Counted from the first letter of the stretch, positions 1-9,701 are shown. The stretch: DNA of 64,000 bases from CAXXOK01 sp963675925 (GCA_963675925.2 CAXXIB010000004.1:930001-994000); one strand, 5' to 3'. Notes: generated by a model from the sequence alone, not told the origin. Translations and numbers: made by a program.

Positions 1-158
1 TGCCAGTAGTCGTCAAAATACAGGCTACGGATTTGGTATTCGCCATACCGGTCGGCGTTTGGATCGCGCTGCATCACGCCCGCCAGGCGGGTTTGCAGCA
101 GGGCCCAATCCGGCAGGTTGATCAGGTATTTCAGCTCGTGCCGGAAGCGTTTTTCCAT
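1..158 (-). CDS. VTC-domain protein, N-terminal part (runs off left edge)
   Basis: Only the first 52 or so codons are in the window. They read MEKRFRHELKYLIN followed by about 25 residues and then a YQIRSLYFDDYW stretch. This is the start of the VTC (polyphosphate polymerase-like) fold, where the early ExK and the later R-S-x-Y-F-D segment belong to the tunnel that binds nucleotide and polyphosphate. The ATG shares its A with the stop codon of the upstream cotH gene, so the two are translationally coupled. VTC-domain and CotH proteins often sit together in Firmicutes, commonly with a DUF4956 membrane protein, which may lie just off the left edge. The family is confident; the substrate is unknown. 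Confidence 0.8.
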   Translation of the reverse strand, partial: MEKRFRHELKYLINLPDWALLQTRLAGVMQRDPNADRYGEYQIRSLYFDDYW

Positions 159-1936
159 CATTCGGGGTTGCGCACCTCCCCTGTGTCGGTCACGGTAAAG
201 CGGCGCATGCCGTAATGGTATAGGTCGCCGGTCATAAACCAGTCAAAGGCAATCATTTCGTAGCCGCTTTTGTTGACCGCCGTTACGCGCCATACATAGT
301 CGCCCGGTGGCAGCATAGGGATGTTGGCGGTAATGGTCAGCTGCGGGCTGGTTTCAAATACAATAGTGTCGGGGGCAAAGGACCAGTCGGTGGCAACTTG
401 CAGGGTATAGTGTACGGTCTGGGCAGTAAAGCTGAAGGCCTCCTCCCAGGCAAAGGACAGCGTTTTCCCATCGCGCGCCACATCGCCCAAAAAGAAGGGC
501 ATGGGCTGCTTGAGCGAGGTGGTAAAGTAGTCATAGGCGATGTCCAGATTGCCGGGCATGTTTTGGTAAATCATTTCCTGCTGCTCCAGCGTGCAGGTCA
601 GGTTGATCAGATCCGGCATGCGGGTTGTGAAGGGGTCTGTCACGCTGCGGTAGGACGCGATCAGGTCGTCCACCATCGCCGGGGTGATCAGGCTGCGCAG
701 CAACTCCATCTTGTCCACCAGCGCCTGGCGGTATTCGGCTACGCGCAGCATACGGTTGAACAGGCGCATGCCCCAGTAGTTGCTTACGCCGCGCTGCCAG
801 AGGCTCAAGTCGTTTTCGGTGTTGAACAGGCTGTGCTCGTAATAGGGCAGGCAGCCGTCGCCGTCCCAGCAGAAGAAGTACCAGGTGTTAGAATTAAGGG
901 GGTTGTACAGCAGGTAGTTCTGGGAGTTGGTATCCACGTTGCCCATCAGTATATTGTAGGCCAGGAAGCTGGTGAGATTATCTAGGTTGAAGTAGGTGTC
1001 GATGGTTTCTTCAATCGGGGTATTCAAATCGTTGACCGCGTCCAGCATTTCCAGCAGCTTATGGTGGTCGTTGCCGGTTTTGGGTTCGAGCACCTGGGAA
1101 AACGCCGCCGGGTCGTACTGTGGGTCGGTTGCCAGCTTCAGCTGATCGGGGTAGCGGTACAGCTCGCAGAAGTTGGCCTTATACAGGTTGCCGTTACGGC
1201 TTAAGCTGTGGTTGCGCAGGTAGCGGCCGTTGGGGAGTTCCACCTGGGTAAACAGCCCGTAGTCGCTAAATGCCGTTTCCCCGGCGGTTTCGTCCTTGAT
1301 AAACACCTGTACAAACTGCGTGCGCAGCGAGGTCATCCCCGGCACCTTTTGCAGCAGGGTGAAAAATAGCATGTTGCGCAGGCGTGTGCGGTCGTACGGA
1401 TGCTTGTTAATGGCAATGGCACGCTGCCCGCGCCACAGCCCGGCTGTATCGTACAGGTCAATGCGGTAGGATTTCTGCGGCGCGGTGGTTGAGGTGCGCC
1501 CGCGCACGTTCATGGTGGCGTTGTTTTGCACGGCATCATAGCCGATCTCGCCCGGCAGGGGGCCGGTGGCATCGCCGACCTGGAATACAATGCCGGTTTT
1601 GATCTTTTCCACATTCTGCATGGATTGCAGGTTCACATAGCGGTTGACCTCGGCCAGGGTATGGTCGGTGCCGTCGGCAGCGGTGCCGCCGCGTACCGTG
1701 ATGTAAAAATACGAAAGAGACGAGGGGTCCTGCTGCTCATACAGCGAAGCATCGTCTGTAAGTGGCAGGGTGTTAATATCGGGGGTCGGGTTTTTGTCCA
1801 CGGCGCGCGCAAGCGCAGGGTCTGCCGTAGGCAGCGCAGCCGTGCCATCGCCCGTGTCTCCCTCCGGCATGCAGCCGCTAAGCAGCAACCCGATTCCAAT
1901 CATTGCGGCAATCAGCAGCCAGCGTTTTGCTTTCAT
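158..1936 (-). CDS. CotH-family lipoprotein (spore coat kinase-like fold)
   Basis: This 592-residue protein starts with a lipoprotein signal peptide (LLLSGC lipobox around residues 17-22). The mid-section carries CotH hallmarks: an early segment ending RGRTSTTAPQKSYRIDLYD, a loop around KHPYDRTRLRNML, and later FLAYNILMGNVDTNSQNY and FFCWDGDGCLPY. The NVDTNSQNYLLY and WDGDG pieces match the kinase-like catalytic elements of CotH, which phosphorylates secreted proteins in the studied cases. A Fn3-like beta domain fills the last 120 residues. AAGGAG precedes the ATG. It lies 23 bp after pelG and overlaps the VTC gene, so it is a late gene of the Pel-type operon. Being exported and lipid-anchored, it should act outside the membrane; the target is unknown. 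Confidence 0.85.
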   Translation of the reverse strand: MKAKRWLLIAAMIGIGLLLSGCMPEGDTGDGTAALPTADPALARAVDKNPTPDINTLPLTDDASLYEQQDPSSLSYFYITVRGGTAADGTDHTLAEVNRYVNLQSMQNVEKIKTGIVFQVGDATGPLPGEIGYDAVQNNATMNVRGRTSTTAPQKSYRIDLYDTAGLWRGQRAIAINKHPYDRTRLRNMLFFTLLQKVPGMTSLRTQFVQVFIKDETAGETAFSDYGLFTQVELPNGRYLRNHSLSRNGNLYKANFCELYRYPDQLKLATDPQYDPAAFSQVLEPKTGNDHHKLLEMLDAVNDLNTPIEETIDTYFNLDNLTSFLAYNILMGNVDTNSQNYLLYNPLNSNTWYFFCWDGDGCLPYYEHSLFNTENDLSLWQRGVSNYWGMRLFNRMLRVAEYRQALVDKMELLRSLITPAMVDDLIASYRSVTDPFTTRMPDLINLTCTLEQQEMIYQNMPGNLDIAYDYFTTSLKQPMPFFLGDVARDGKTLSFAWEEAFSFTAQTVHYTLQVATDWSFAPDTIVFETSPQLTITANIPMLPPGDYVWRVTAVNKSGYEMIAFDWFMTGDLYHYGMRRFTVTDTGEVRNPE

Positions 1937-1959
1937 CCTTGCATATCTCCTTTACCGGA

Positions 1960-3426
1960 TTATCGCAGGTGCGCTTTTTCCACGGCGCTGGCCCGCTTGT
2001 TCAGCCTGGCAGCCAAACGCTGCAGCATGCTTTGCTTGTGGACGGCAAGCACAGGCTGCCCGCAAAACACGTGGTAGTCAATATTGCGCACATAAGTCAG
2101 CAGGCGAATCAACCCAAATACATACATGGAAAGGCCTGCAGCGGTCATCCCTAGGCCATAATACAAAGGGCTTCGGTGCATGGTCCATAGTGTGCCGACC
2201 AAATTGATGGAAAAATAGAGCAGGCAGGTCATCAGCGCACCCTTGCGGTCGTTGAAGTACAGTTGCAGCAGCATCATGCTGTTGCCGATGGCGTAGGCCG
2301 AGTAGCCCACCGACATAATCTGGAACATGGCGATGGTATCGCGCGTGAAGCTTAGGGACTCTAGCACGTAGCGCATCAGCACCGTAAACAGCACCATGAC
2401 GAACACCTGAATTTGCGTCATCCGGAATATTTCCTGGGTGAGCACCGTTTTCATGTTGCGCTGCGCCAGGCGGATTTCCGACAGCGTCCCGCCGCCGGTG
2501 ATGGCCGAGAAAAAGGTCTTGTATTTTTCGTAGAAATTGACCTCGACCGATACCACAAAGTTGATGCTGGTGGGAACGGCGACCAGGTAGGCAAAGAATG
2601 CCGCCGAATCGTGCAGGGGAGCAAAGCGGAAGTGCCCGGCGACCACCGTGCCAAGCGGCGAAAACCACATGACGATCAGGTGCACAAACGCGCCCGTCAT
2701 GCTGAAAAAGCCGATCAGCACCAAATCGGGATACTTACCAATCCATTCGATAAACGAAAGCAGGCTGCCCGACCCTACCGGGAAAATGCGCAGCAGTACG
2801 CGGTTAAAGGCGACCATCATCACGCCGTAGCCTAAAAACAGCGAAAGCATCATGCCGGTGATCGGGCTCATGCCAAGCCATAGCAGCCCCGCGCCCAGAA
2901 CAAACACCGTAAGCACCCCGGCAGTAAAGCCGATCAATATACGCTTGTAGTCCTTGGCGGCGGTGATATAGGCCATTTGCAGCCATACGATGACCAGCAG
3001 CATAAACAGCCCCCAGTTGAGCACCTTGTCTAGAATCGATATCCCGTCCGCCGTCCACAAAAACCAGCCGTAAATCAGCCCGCCGGGGACCATGAGCAGC
3101 ATCGCGCCGCCAAACAGCGACGGTAAAATGCGGTCGGACAGTTTTTGGTACATCATATCCGCCACATAGCGGGATAACAGCATCTGCAAAAACGAGCTTA
3201 AAATCAGCGAGCCAAGCATCGCGTAGATCATCAGCACCACGAGGATTTCCACATCCAGGTCCGTTGCTCCAAAGGCGCGGCTTAGCAGCTGCACGCCCAG
3301 CATCAGCACCACGGCAAGCACCATGGTACCGGAGGTGATAATGCTGGCGTAGGCGTACGCCCGCACTTTGGACATGGCGCCGCGCCCGACAAACAGTTTC
3401 CGCAGTTCAAATCCGATGCCTGCCAT
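1960..3426 (-). CDS. pelG: PelG-like exopolysaccharide exporter
   Basis: This is a 488-residue polytopic membrane protein beginning MAGIGFELRKLF, the conserved opening of PelG, and it has about twelve hydrophobic segments. PelG belongs to the MOP flippase superfamily. It carries the Pel polymer across the cytoplasmic membrane in a complex with PelD, PelE and PelF. The ATG directly abuts the pelF stop codon, as in other pel operons where FG are adjacent. Length matches the family. The assignment as PelG is firm. That the product is the Pel polymer itself (a GalNAc-rich polysaccharide in studied systems) is inferred from the full gene set. Confidence 0.9.
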   Translation of the reverse strand: MAGIGFELRKLFVGRGAMSKVRAYAYASIITSGTMVLAVVLMLGVQLLSRAFGATDLDVEILVVLMIYAMLGSLILSSFLQMLLSRYVADMMYQKLSDRILPSLFGGAMLLMVPGGLIYGWFLWTADGISILDKVLNWGLFMLLVIVWLQMAYITAAKDYKRILIGFTAGVLTVFVLGAGLLWLGMSPITGMMLSLFLGYGVMMVAFNRVLLRIFPVGSGSLLSFIEWIGKYPDLVLIGFFSMTGAFVHLIVMWFSPLGTVVAGHFRFAPLHDSAAFFAYLVAVPTSINFVVSVEVNFYEKYKTFFSAITGGGTLSEIRLAQRNMKTVLTQEIFRMTQIQVFVMVLFTVLMRYVLESLSFTRDTIAMFQIMSVGYSAYAIGNSMMLLQLYFNDRKGALMTCLLYFSINLVGTLWTMHRSPLYYGLGMTAAGLSMYVFGLIRLLTYVRNIDYHVFCGQPVLAVHKQSMLQRLAARLNKRASAVEKAHLR

Positions 3427-4858
3427 TTACGGATGCCACCTCCTTTGCGCCAATGCCGTAGCCGTTTCGTAGGTGTTGAGATAGTGGTGAATCATTTGCT
3501 CGTGTCGGTACAGGGCCTGCACGCGTTTGCGGCCGTTTTCACCCATGCGGCGGCGCAGTTCCGTATCCCGGCACAGGGCGACCATCGCCTCGGCCAGCTC
3601 GCCCTGATGCATGACCGGCACACAGTACCCGGCGTTGCCAAAGCCATCGTCTACGCCGTCCAGCAGCTCGCGGCAGCAGCCCACGTTTGTGGTTACGGCA
3701 GGGCGACCGGCGGCCATGGCCTCCAGCACCGCCAGGGGCTGGCCTTCGGATATGCTGGTCAGCAGGGTAAAGTCGATACGCTCCAGGTACTCCTGCACAT
3801 TCACCCGCCCGGTAAAGCTCACGTTGTCCAGGCCCAGGTCTTCCTTGAGTTGCAGGCATTCATCATAGTATTCCTCGTCCTCGTCGGTCGGCCCCATAAT
3901 GTGCAGGTGCACGGCGGGGAATTCCGCCCGGACGCGCGAGAAGGCATACAGCATGGTCTTAATGTCCTTGATGGGCACGATGCGCACCACCGCGCCGATA
4001 TCCACGATGTCGCCGGGTTCCTTGAGGGGAATGGTTTCAAAGCGTTCGGCATGCACGCCGTTGCGGATGACCGTGCACTTCTTTACATCACAGCCGATTT
4101 CCTGCTGAATCAGGCTGGCGCGCTCAAACAGCGAGGTAACCTGATCGGCATACCGGTACGCACAGCGCGTGAACATGTAGAACATGTTAATCCATAAATC
4201 CTTGAAGTGCGGTGGCACCCAGTTGGTACGGAGGATTTCTTCCTCGCGCTCGCGGGTATAAATGCCGTGCTCGGTCAGCACATAGGGCTTTTGGTAATAT
4301 TGCGCGGCCATGCTGCCCAGCACCCCCGCGTAGCCCGCCGATACCGAATGGTACAAGTCAGCCTCCGGCGGCTTGCCCCCCAGCAGGTATAATAGCGGCA
4401 GGAACATGGACCGTATGGTCCAGAAAAAATCGGTAAAGCCCACAAACGGGTAGCGCTCCTGGCAGATTTCCTGGAGGATGGCAAAAAAGTCGCGGTTGAC
4501 AAGAAACTCCACGCCTTTGAGGCGGTCGCCCCGGAATAGCTGAAAAAATCTCATCCCAATCCGGGTCCTGGGAGGACAACATGGCTTCCAGCGCTGCGCG
4601 CTGGGGCGCGGTCAGCCGGTAGCTGCGCGGGTTTTCCTTCAGGGTTTCGTGGATGACCGCGTCCAGGTACACATCCACAACCTCGACCACGTTTTCCGGC
4701 AGCTCGTAAGCAAAATGGCCGCGCTGCTTTTCCTGGGCGGAGATCGCCCAGACCACAAACTCGTGCTGGGGCATTTGCTTGATCATGTTTTGCAGCCAGC
4801 TGGATACGCCCCCCGGCACAAACGGATAGCAGCCCTCGGCAATCACACATATCCTCAC
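3427..4858 (-). pseudogene. pelF: PelF-like glycosyltransferase, frameshifted at a six-base homopolymer
   Basis: PelF is the cytosolic GT4 polymerase of Pel, using a UDP-sugar donor. The N-terminal frame starts at GTG 4858 (VRICVIAEGCYPFVPGGVSS), overlapping the preceding stop by 4 bp. It is intact up to DPDWDEIF. The rest (QLFRGDRLKGVEFLVN onward, ending at 3427) is one frame away and carries a normal GT-B C-terminal half, including the EGQPLAVLEAMAAGRP segment with the E-x7-E donor-site pair. The two halves join perfectly if one base is removed from the A6 run on the plus strand at 4543-4548. The gene is otherwise complete at about 477 residues. The shift may be a sequencing slip, a recent mutation or slippage; the sequence alone cannot decide. 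Confidence 0.85.
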
Positions 4859-6690
4859 GGCGTGGCCTCCCACTGCACGGTGACGACTGGTTCGTCTGCC
4901 CGAATCCAGTAAAAGCCGTCCGCGATTTGAAACAACTCCCCACCGGTGATGCCCGTGGGCAGGACGCGGGAACGGAAGGCCAGCCAGGCCTCGTCATAAA
5001 AGTTGGACAGGGTCAGTGTCATCTCGGTTTCGCCCATATCGCGCTTGACGGACAGGCGATCGTAGCGCTGCACGGCGGCCGCGCCCTCGGCAGCGGTAAA
5101 GAAGCGCAGCTGGGGATAGGTTTCGTGCAGCTCGATCAGGTGCGAGCGAAACAGCTCGTACAGGGTATCCCAGCCCAGGTCGTGGCTGCGCTCGTCGTCC
5201 AGCACATCGTCAGGGTGAATGAAGTGGGAATACACGCCGTGGAGAACCAGCTCCTGCGCGGTGACGAACTTCATAAAATCGTCAATTTCAAACCCGGAGG
5301 TAATACGCGGTACGTTGATGGAACCGTCGTCGGCCTCGTCAAACTCCTGCACCAGAGCATCTACGCCGACTTCGGACAGGTACAGACCCGCAACGACTTT
5401 GATGTTGGGCAGGGTTTCCAGCAAGGTCTTACGGCCGATATCGCTTAAAAAGTTGGAGGGCGGTACATAGGTTTGGTAATGTGCGCCCAAAAACAGGGTT
5501 TTGCCGTAGCGGGAAAGCTCTCGCAGGCTCTCGGCCATGTTCAGGGTGGAAGGCCACGGGGTATAGTCGGCATCGCCGAAATCAAACCCCACGGGGCACA
5601 GCGGCATGTGGTTGTAGCCGTGCAAACCCAGCTCTCCGCCGGAGTGCAGCAGCTCCGCCGCGTAGTACTTGAGCAGCGAATCATTCAGCTTGTTGGCGGT
5701 AAAGGGACCCATTACATTGTCGTTGTAGGTTTCAATCAATAGCCCGGTGTAGCGCACACCCAAATCCCAGCTGAGCTGTTTCATGTCCGGCCACCAGTGA
5801 TTGCGGAAAAACCCTTGAATATTGTAGCCGAACTGCTGTTTCAGGGTTTCGTTGAAGCCCTCGGGCTGGGGCGCGGGAAAATCATCAATAAAGATCATGC
5901 CGGCGTTTATGATGGGATAGACGATGGTGTCCTCCAGCGCGTAGAGGGTCGATACGGCAAAGCCGCGGCCGCTCTTGTTGACCATCAGCGTGGTGTTGAG
6001 CACCGCAATGCGCCCCTTGCCCACATCCCGCTGCCAAAGCAGCGGAACCTCCATATCGCCGCCGGAAACCATATGCACGGTGCAGGCATCGTCCAGCCGC
6101 ACGACCAGGGCAAAGTCCGACAGGCTATGGTTTTCGTGATATATGGTGGAACCCCACATCGGCAGGAGGGCTGATGTATACCGCAGGGATTTATAGTTGA
6201 AGTAATCTCGCGTGTATTCCACAATGCCCAGCTTGCGGTAGAGAATTTGGAATACGCTGTCGTCCATGGGCGTCATCATCAGGGCGAAGTGCCCGCCGCT
6301 GTCTATCCACGAAAGCAGTTCGTCCATGTTGTGTTCCATGGGCATTAGCGACTGGCTGCAATATAGAAATATGTTGAAGTCCGATAGTTCCGGCAATGGC
6401 TGGGTGGCAATATCCACCGTGTGGTAGTGCATGCGCATTTCGTCCAGGGTTTGGGTCAGCGTGGTGGCAAATGCCATTTCCGTATCGCTTTGGGCGTTGA
6501 TGGCTACCAGCACATGGGTGGTGGAAATTTCGGTTTTATTGCGCTGCGGCTTGGCATCGGCTAAAAACTGCATCTCCGCGCCGCGCTCTTCCACGGCCAT
6601 GCCAATCATCTCGGCCAGCAACAGACCGGCAAACACCAGCATAACCAGCGCGGGCAAAAGCAGCTTTGGCAGTAACGACCGGTTTTTCAT
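4855..6690 (-). CDS. DUF2194 protein, PelA-like secreted deacetylase/hydrolase candidate
   Basis: This 611-residue protein has one N-terminal membrane anchor (residues about 9-28) and then a large extracytoplasmic part. An early alpha/beta domain (residues about 55-260) resembles a glutamine-amidotransferase-like fold. After it, motifs such as MIFIDDFPAP, LGLHGYNHMPL and VYSHFIHPDD look like a polysaccharide-deacetylase-type barrel with metal-binding Asp/His residues. In Pel systems PelA removes acetyl groups from, and hydrolyses, the polymer; this gene holds that slot between pelE and pelF. GGAGGT sits 6 nt before the ATG. It overlaps pelE by 4 bp upstream and pelF by 4 bp downstream. The functional match to PelA is inference from position and fold-like motifs. 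Confidence 0.75.
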   Translation of the reverse strand: MKNRSLLPKLLLPALVMLVFAGLLLAEMIGMAVEERGAEMQFLADAKPQRNKTEISTTHVLVAINAQSDTEMAFATTLTQTLDEMRMHYHTVDIATQPLPELSDFNIFLYCSQSLMPMEHNMDELLSWIDSGGHFALMMTPMDDSVFQILYRKLGIVEYTRDYFNYKSLRYTSALLPMWGSTIYHENHSLSDFALVVRLDDACTVHMVSGGDMEVPLLWQRDVGKGRIAVLNTTLMVNKSGRGFAVSTLYALEDTIVYPIINAGMIFIDDFPAPQPEGFNETLKQQFGYNIQGFFRNHWWPDMKQLSWDLGVRYTGLLIETYNDNVMGPFTANKLNDSLLKYYAAELLHSGGELGLHGYNHMPLCPVGFDFGDADYTPWPSTLNMAESLRELSRYGKTLFLGAHYQTYVPPSNFLSDIGRKTLLETLPNIKVVAGLYLSEVGVDALVQEFDEADDGSINVPRITSGFEIDDFMKFVTAQELVLHGVYSHFIHPDDVLDDERSHDLGWDTLYELFRSHLIELHETYPQLRFFTAAEGAAAVQRYDRLSVKRDMGETEMTLTLSNFYDEAWLAFRSRVLPTGITGGELFQIADGFYWIRADEPVVTVQWEATP

Positions 6691-7574
6691 GTCCGCACCT
6701 CCTCCAGAAAATGCAGGTGCTCTCGACCCGCGGCGGTCAGGTCGATCTTCTCGTCCTCAATGCGTTTGAGCAGGGCGCGCATGCCTTGCGGGTCGCGCGT
6801 TTCGGTGTATACGCGCATGCCCTCCAGCCAGGAGCGCTCGTCCCGTGGAAATTCATCAATCAGGTGCAGGGCGGTTTTACGGGCCTCCTGCGCGTCCTTA
6901 AGGGCCAGACTGTTGCCCACCTTAATGCGCAGCAGATCTGGGTCGTCTTCCAGTTTCAGGGCCTCGTCCAGGGCGGTTTTCAGCAGCAGTTGCTGCCGGC
7001 GCAATAGCTGGCCTTCTAACAGGCCGCTAAGGCAGTAGCGCGAAAGCAGCTGGATATACTGCCGGTGGGTGTCAAAGCTTGCGTCCTGCTTGGTGAGCTC
7101 CAGCTGGAAGTGCTGTAAATCCAGCTGAAACTGCCGCTGAATTTCCATGATGGACGCGGTGGCGTAGTGCGCGGTTTCGGTATCGTCGTTGTAACGGGCG
7201 ATGAGCAGTAAATCAAGGTAGCGCATGGGGTCGGACCGCAGGATGTTCATCATCAAATTGCGGCGCTTGTGGGGATCGTTAATCAAAAGCGCTTCTTCCA
7301 GCGGCACGGTGCTTTCCACATTGGAACGGGCTACGATGTTGATGCGGTGGCGTTCTTCCTGCTGCTGCAAAAGCCAGTCGGCATCGGGGGGCTTGCGGCC
7401 TACAGCCCGGATCAGCGATAGCCCGGCCAGCGGCCCGAAGATGGGAATGAGCAATATCCAGCTAAAATGTGCATGGTTAAACGGACGGTTGTGCCGGGGC
7501 GCCAGCGCAATCAGCCCCGCGCACAGAAACAGGTGCAGCGATACGGCCAGCAATACAAACGTAAGATCACTCAT
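6687..7574 (-). CDS. pelE: PelE-like membrane/TPR protein
   Basis: The protein has about 295 residues. Two membrane segments occupy the first 60 residues (DLTFVLLAVSLHLFLCAGLI and FSWILLIPIFGPLAGLSLI). A helical repeat region follows, with a TPR-like rhythm from about residue 110 to the end. PelE in studied systems is an inner-membrane TPR protein that binds PelD and PelF. I chose ATG 7574, with AGGTGG five bases upstream; a GTG at 7583 that directly abuts the pelD stop is the alternative. It is tightly packed in the operon. Sequence similarity to PelE is recognisable mainly from architecture and position. Confidence 0.75.
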   Translation of the reverse strand: MSDLTFVLLAVSLHLFLCAGLIALAPRHNRPFNHAHFSWILLIPIFGPLAGLSLIRAVGRKPPDADWLLQQQEERHRINIVARSNVESTVPLEEALLINDPHKRRNLMMNILRSDPMRYLDLLLIARYNDDTETAHYATASIMEIQRQFQLDLQHFQLELTKQDASFDTHRQYIQLLSRYCLSGLLEGQLLRRQQLLLKTALDEALKLEDDPDLLRIKVGNSLALKDAQEARKTALHLIDEFPRDERSWLEGMRVYTETRDPQGMRALLKRIEDEKIDLTAAGREHLHFLEEVRT

Positions 7575-7583
7575 ACCGGCCAC

Positions 7584-9701
7584 CTACGATGTAACCGTGC
7601 AGCGCAGTCCCGATGCCAGGAAGCGCCGTTCGATCTGCGGCATATTGTCAAGGCTTGCCTGGGGCAGCAGCACATACATCTGGCCGTTTTGCAGCTTGCC
7701 TGCGATATCGGTGCGGCGCGTGGCCTTGCCGATGCGGCGGTCGTACTCCTCAAGGGTTAATACGCCGTCTGCACTCTCCACAGCCAGCAACAGGTACTGT
7801 GCGGCACGCTTTTTGCGCATCTGGCTGTACACGCTCAAGGTTGAGCGGAACGCTTTATCGGCCAAAATGTGCGTATTTTCAATGTACATATCCTGCGCCG
7901 ACCCAAAGTAGTGCAGCGCACGCACCATGGCCGACTGCACCAGCCCTGCCACCACGCTGAACAGGTTTTGCCGGTACAGGGTCTGCTGTTCAAAGGGCAC
8001 ATCCCACAGCGCGATCAGTGCGATGGTATCGCCATCCTGCACCACCGGGGCGCAGAAGGCCGGGTAGCCGGGTTCAAGCTTTGTATTGGCAAATATCTCG
8101 CCCCGTTTGTATACGCTGTCCAGCAGGGGGAAGGCGGCAAGGTCTAGGGATTTAGGCAGTTCCTCCATAGCGCGGGAATGCACCACCAGGCGGGCAAAGG
8201 AGGATTCCTGCGAGCAGGTATACAGCGCGACCGACTGGTTTTGCATAACGTCTTCCAGCACATCCAGCGTGGATAAAAACACCTGCTCGGGTTGCAGGGT
8301 ATCCAGCTCCTGCGTGATGGCGTAAATGCGCCCGTAGCTGTCGCGGAAGCGAATGACCTGCTCCTGCAGGGCGTTGCGGTCGGCATCCACCTGCTGGTAC
8401 ATGCTTTGGATAAACTGGGATTCCTCGTCGCGCTGCTGCATCTCCTTTTGCATGGAGGCCAGTTTTTCAGCGTTGCGGTCATGCATATAGCCGAATATTC
8501 CGCCGCCCAGGATGTACATAATCAGCGGTAGCCAGTTATCCTTGTTATATAGCAACAGGTAGATATCATTGCCGGACTCAAACCAGCTGAAGCTGTAGCC
8601 GATACAGGCGATAACCCCCGCAGCCATGCCGATAGGCCCGCCGTGCATGCTGCCCATCAGGATGACGTATAAAAGCCAGTAATCCAAAAACCGGAAGGTA
8701 GCGTTGTACTGTGCTGTGCGCAGTAAAAGCTCGGCAACCAGTGCCAGTACGATCAGCTCTACCCAGGGCAGTGCGCTGCCAAACAGCTTGCGCAGCAGGC
8801 CGGATACCCTGGCCCCCAGCGAAAGCTTTCGCGGGCCGCTGTCCACGCCGGCGAGGATGTCATCCAGCTCCGACACCCAGTGGTGACGGGGAATCCAGCC
8901 TGTTTGCTCGCGGGCGTTGTGACATTGCAGCATTGTGCGGGTGGAGCGGCTGCCTGAAAACGTAAGCCGTAAGTTTGGCAGGTGGTCTTGCAATAGTTTG
9001 GCGGCCTCGCCGTAGCTTAAGCGCTCCCCATAGGTCAGGTGAACCACGCCCGTTAGCTTGTGCTCCAGCGCCAGGGTAATGAACAGCGCCAGATCATCCA
9101 CATGGAGAAAATCGCATATGGTGTCGGCGGTGCCATCCAGCAGCACAGGCTGATCGGCATCCACGCTTTGCAGTGTGCGGTGAAAAAACGCATCCGTCCG
9201 GCCGGGGGAATACAGGTGGGATACGCGAATCAGCAGGGTTTGAATTGCGCTGGCATCCACGCAGCGAAGCACTTCCTCCGCCGCGTTAATCAGCACGCCC
9301 GTGGGGGTCTGGGGCAGCGGGGTTTCGTCTTCCTTGCCGGCCTGTTCGGCACCGAACACGCGTACATCCGTGACCAGGAAAAAGCGTTCCACGCCGCTGA
9401 TTGCCGCCGTGTGCTGCAGCTGGAACAGGGCGTCAAGCATCGAGCCCTGAATGGAGCCGTAGGCGCGGGGATCTTCGGATTGGTAGGCATAAAAGAACAC
9501 AACCAAACCGAAGCGCCCGGCCTCTACCACTTGTGTGGCTTCGGGGTTGCCGGGAGACATATCGTGTAAGGTTGCTTTGATTTTCGGCGGCGCAGGTGCA
9601 AGCCCGTGGCCCAGCAGTGAAACCTGGTGGCCTTCACGGGTTAGCCTGTCCACCATGTCCCAAATCATCGGGGAGAGAATGCCGGTCAGCAAAATCTTCA
9701 A
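7584..9701 (-). CDS. pelD: Degenerate SDR epimerase fused to PelD (c-di-GMP receptor)
   Basis: The protein has about 705 residues. Residues 1-280 form an NAD-epimerase-like Rossmann domain, but the Gly-rich loop reads TGILSPM. The catalytic Tyr-x3-Lys slot reads PTGVLINAAEE, with T and I replacing Tyr and Lys, so it looks catalytically dead. Next come about four membrane segments (300-400), a coiled coil (415-450), a GAF domain and a C-terminal degenerate GGDEF domain. The GGDEF core reads NGQMY, but an R-R-T-D sequence at residues 662-665 sits where the RxxD inhibitory site lies. PelD binds c-di-GMP through that site to switch on Pel synthesis. The start is TTG 9701, with GGAGGAG five bases upstream. 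An ATG at 9743 lies in frame but lacks such a site. Confidence 0.85.
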   Translation of the reverse strand: MKILLTGILSPMIWDMVDRLTREGHQVSLLGHGLAPAPPKIKATLHDMSPGNPEATQVVEAGRFGLVVFFYAYQSEDPRAYGSIQGSMLDALFQLQHTAAISGVERFFLVTDVRVFGAEQAGKEDETPLPQTPTGVLINAAEEVLRCVDASAIQTLLIRVSHLYSPGRTDAFFHRTLQSVDADQPVLLDGTADTICDFLHVDDLALFITLALEHKLTGVVHLTYGERLSYGEAAKLLQDHLPNLRLTFSGSRSTRTMLQCHNAREQTGWIPRHHWVSELDDILAGVDSGPRKLSLGARVSGLLRKLFGSALPWVELIVLALVAELLLRTAQYNATFRFLDYWLLYVILMGSMHGGPIGMAAGVIACIGYSFSWFESGNDIYLLLYNKDNWLPLIMYILGGGIFGYMHDRNAEKLASMQKEMQQRDEESQFIQSMYQQVDADRNALQEQVIRFRDSYGRIYAITQELDTLQPEQVFLSTLDVLEDVMQNQSVALYTCSQESSFARLVVHSRAMEELPKSLDLAAFPLLDSVYKRGEIFANTKLEPGYPAFCAPVVQDGDTIALIALWDVPFEQQTLYRQNLFSVVAGLVQSAMVRALHYFGSAQDMYIENTHILADKAFRSTLSVYSQMRKKRAAQYLLLAVESADGVLTLEEYDRRIGKATRRTDIAGKLQNGQMYVLLPQASLDNMPQIERRFLASGLRCTVTS

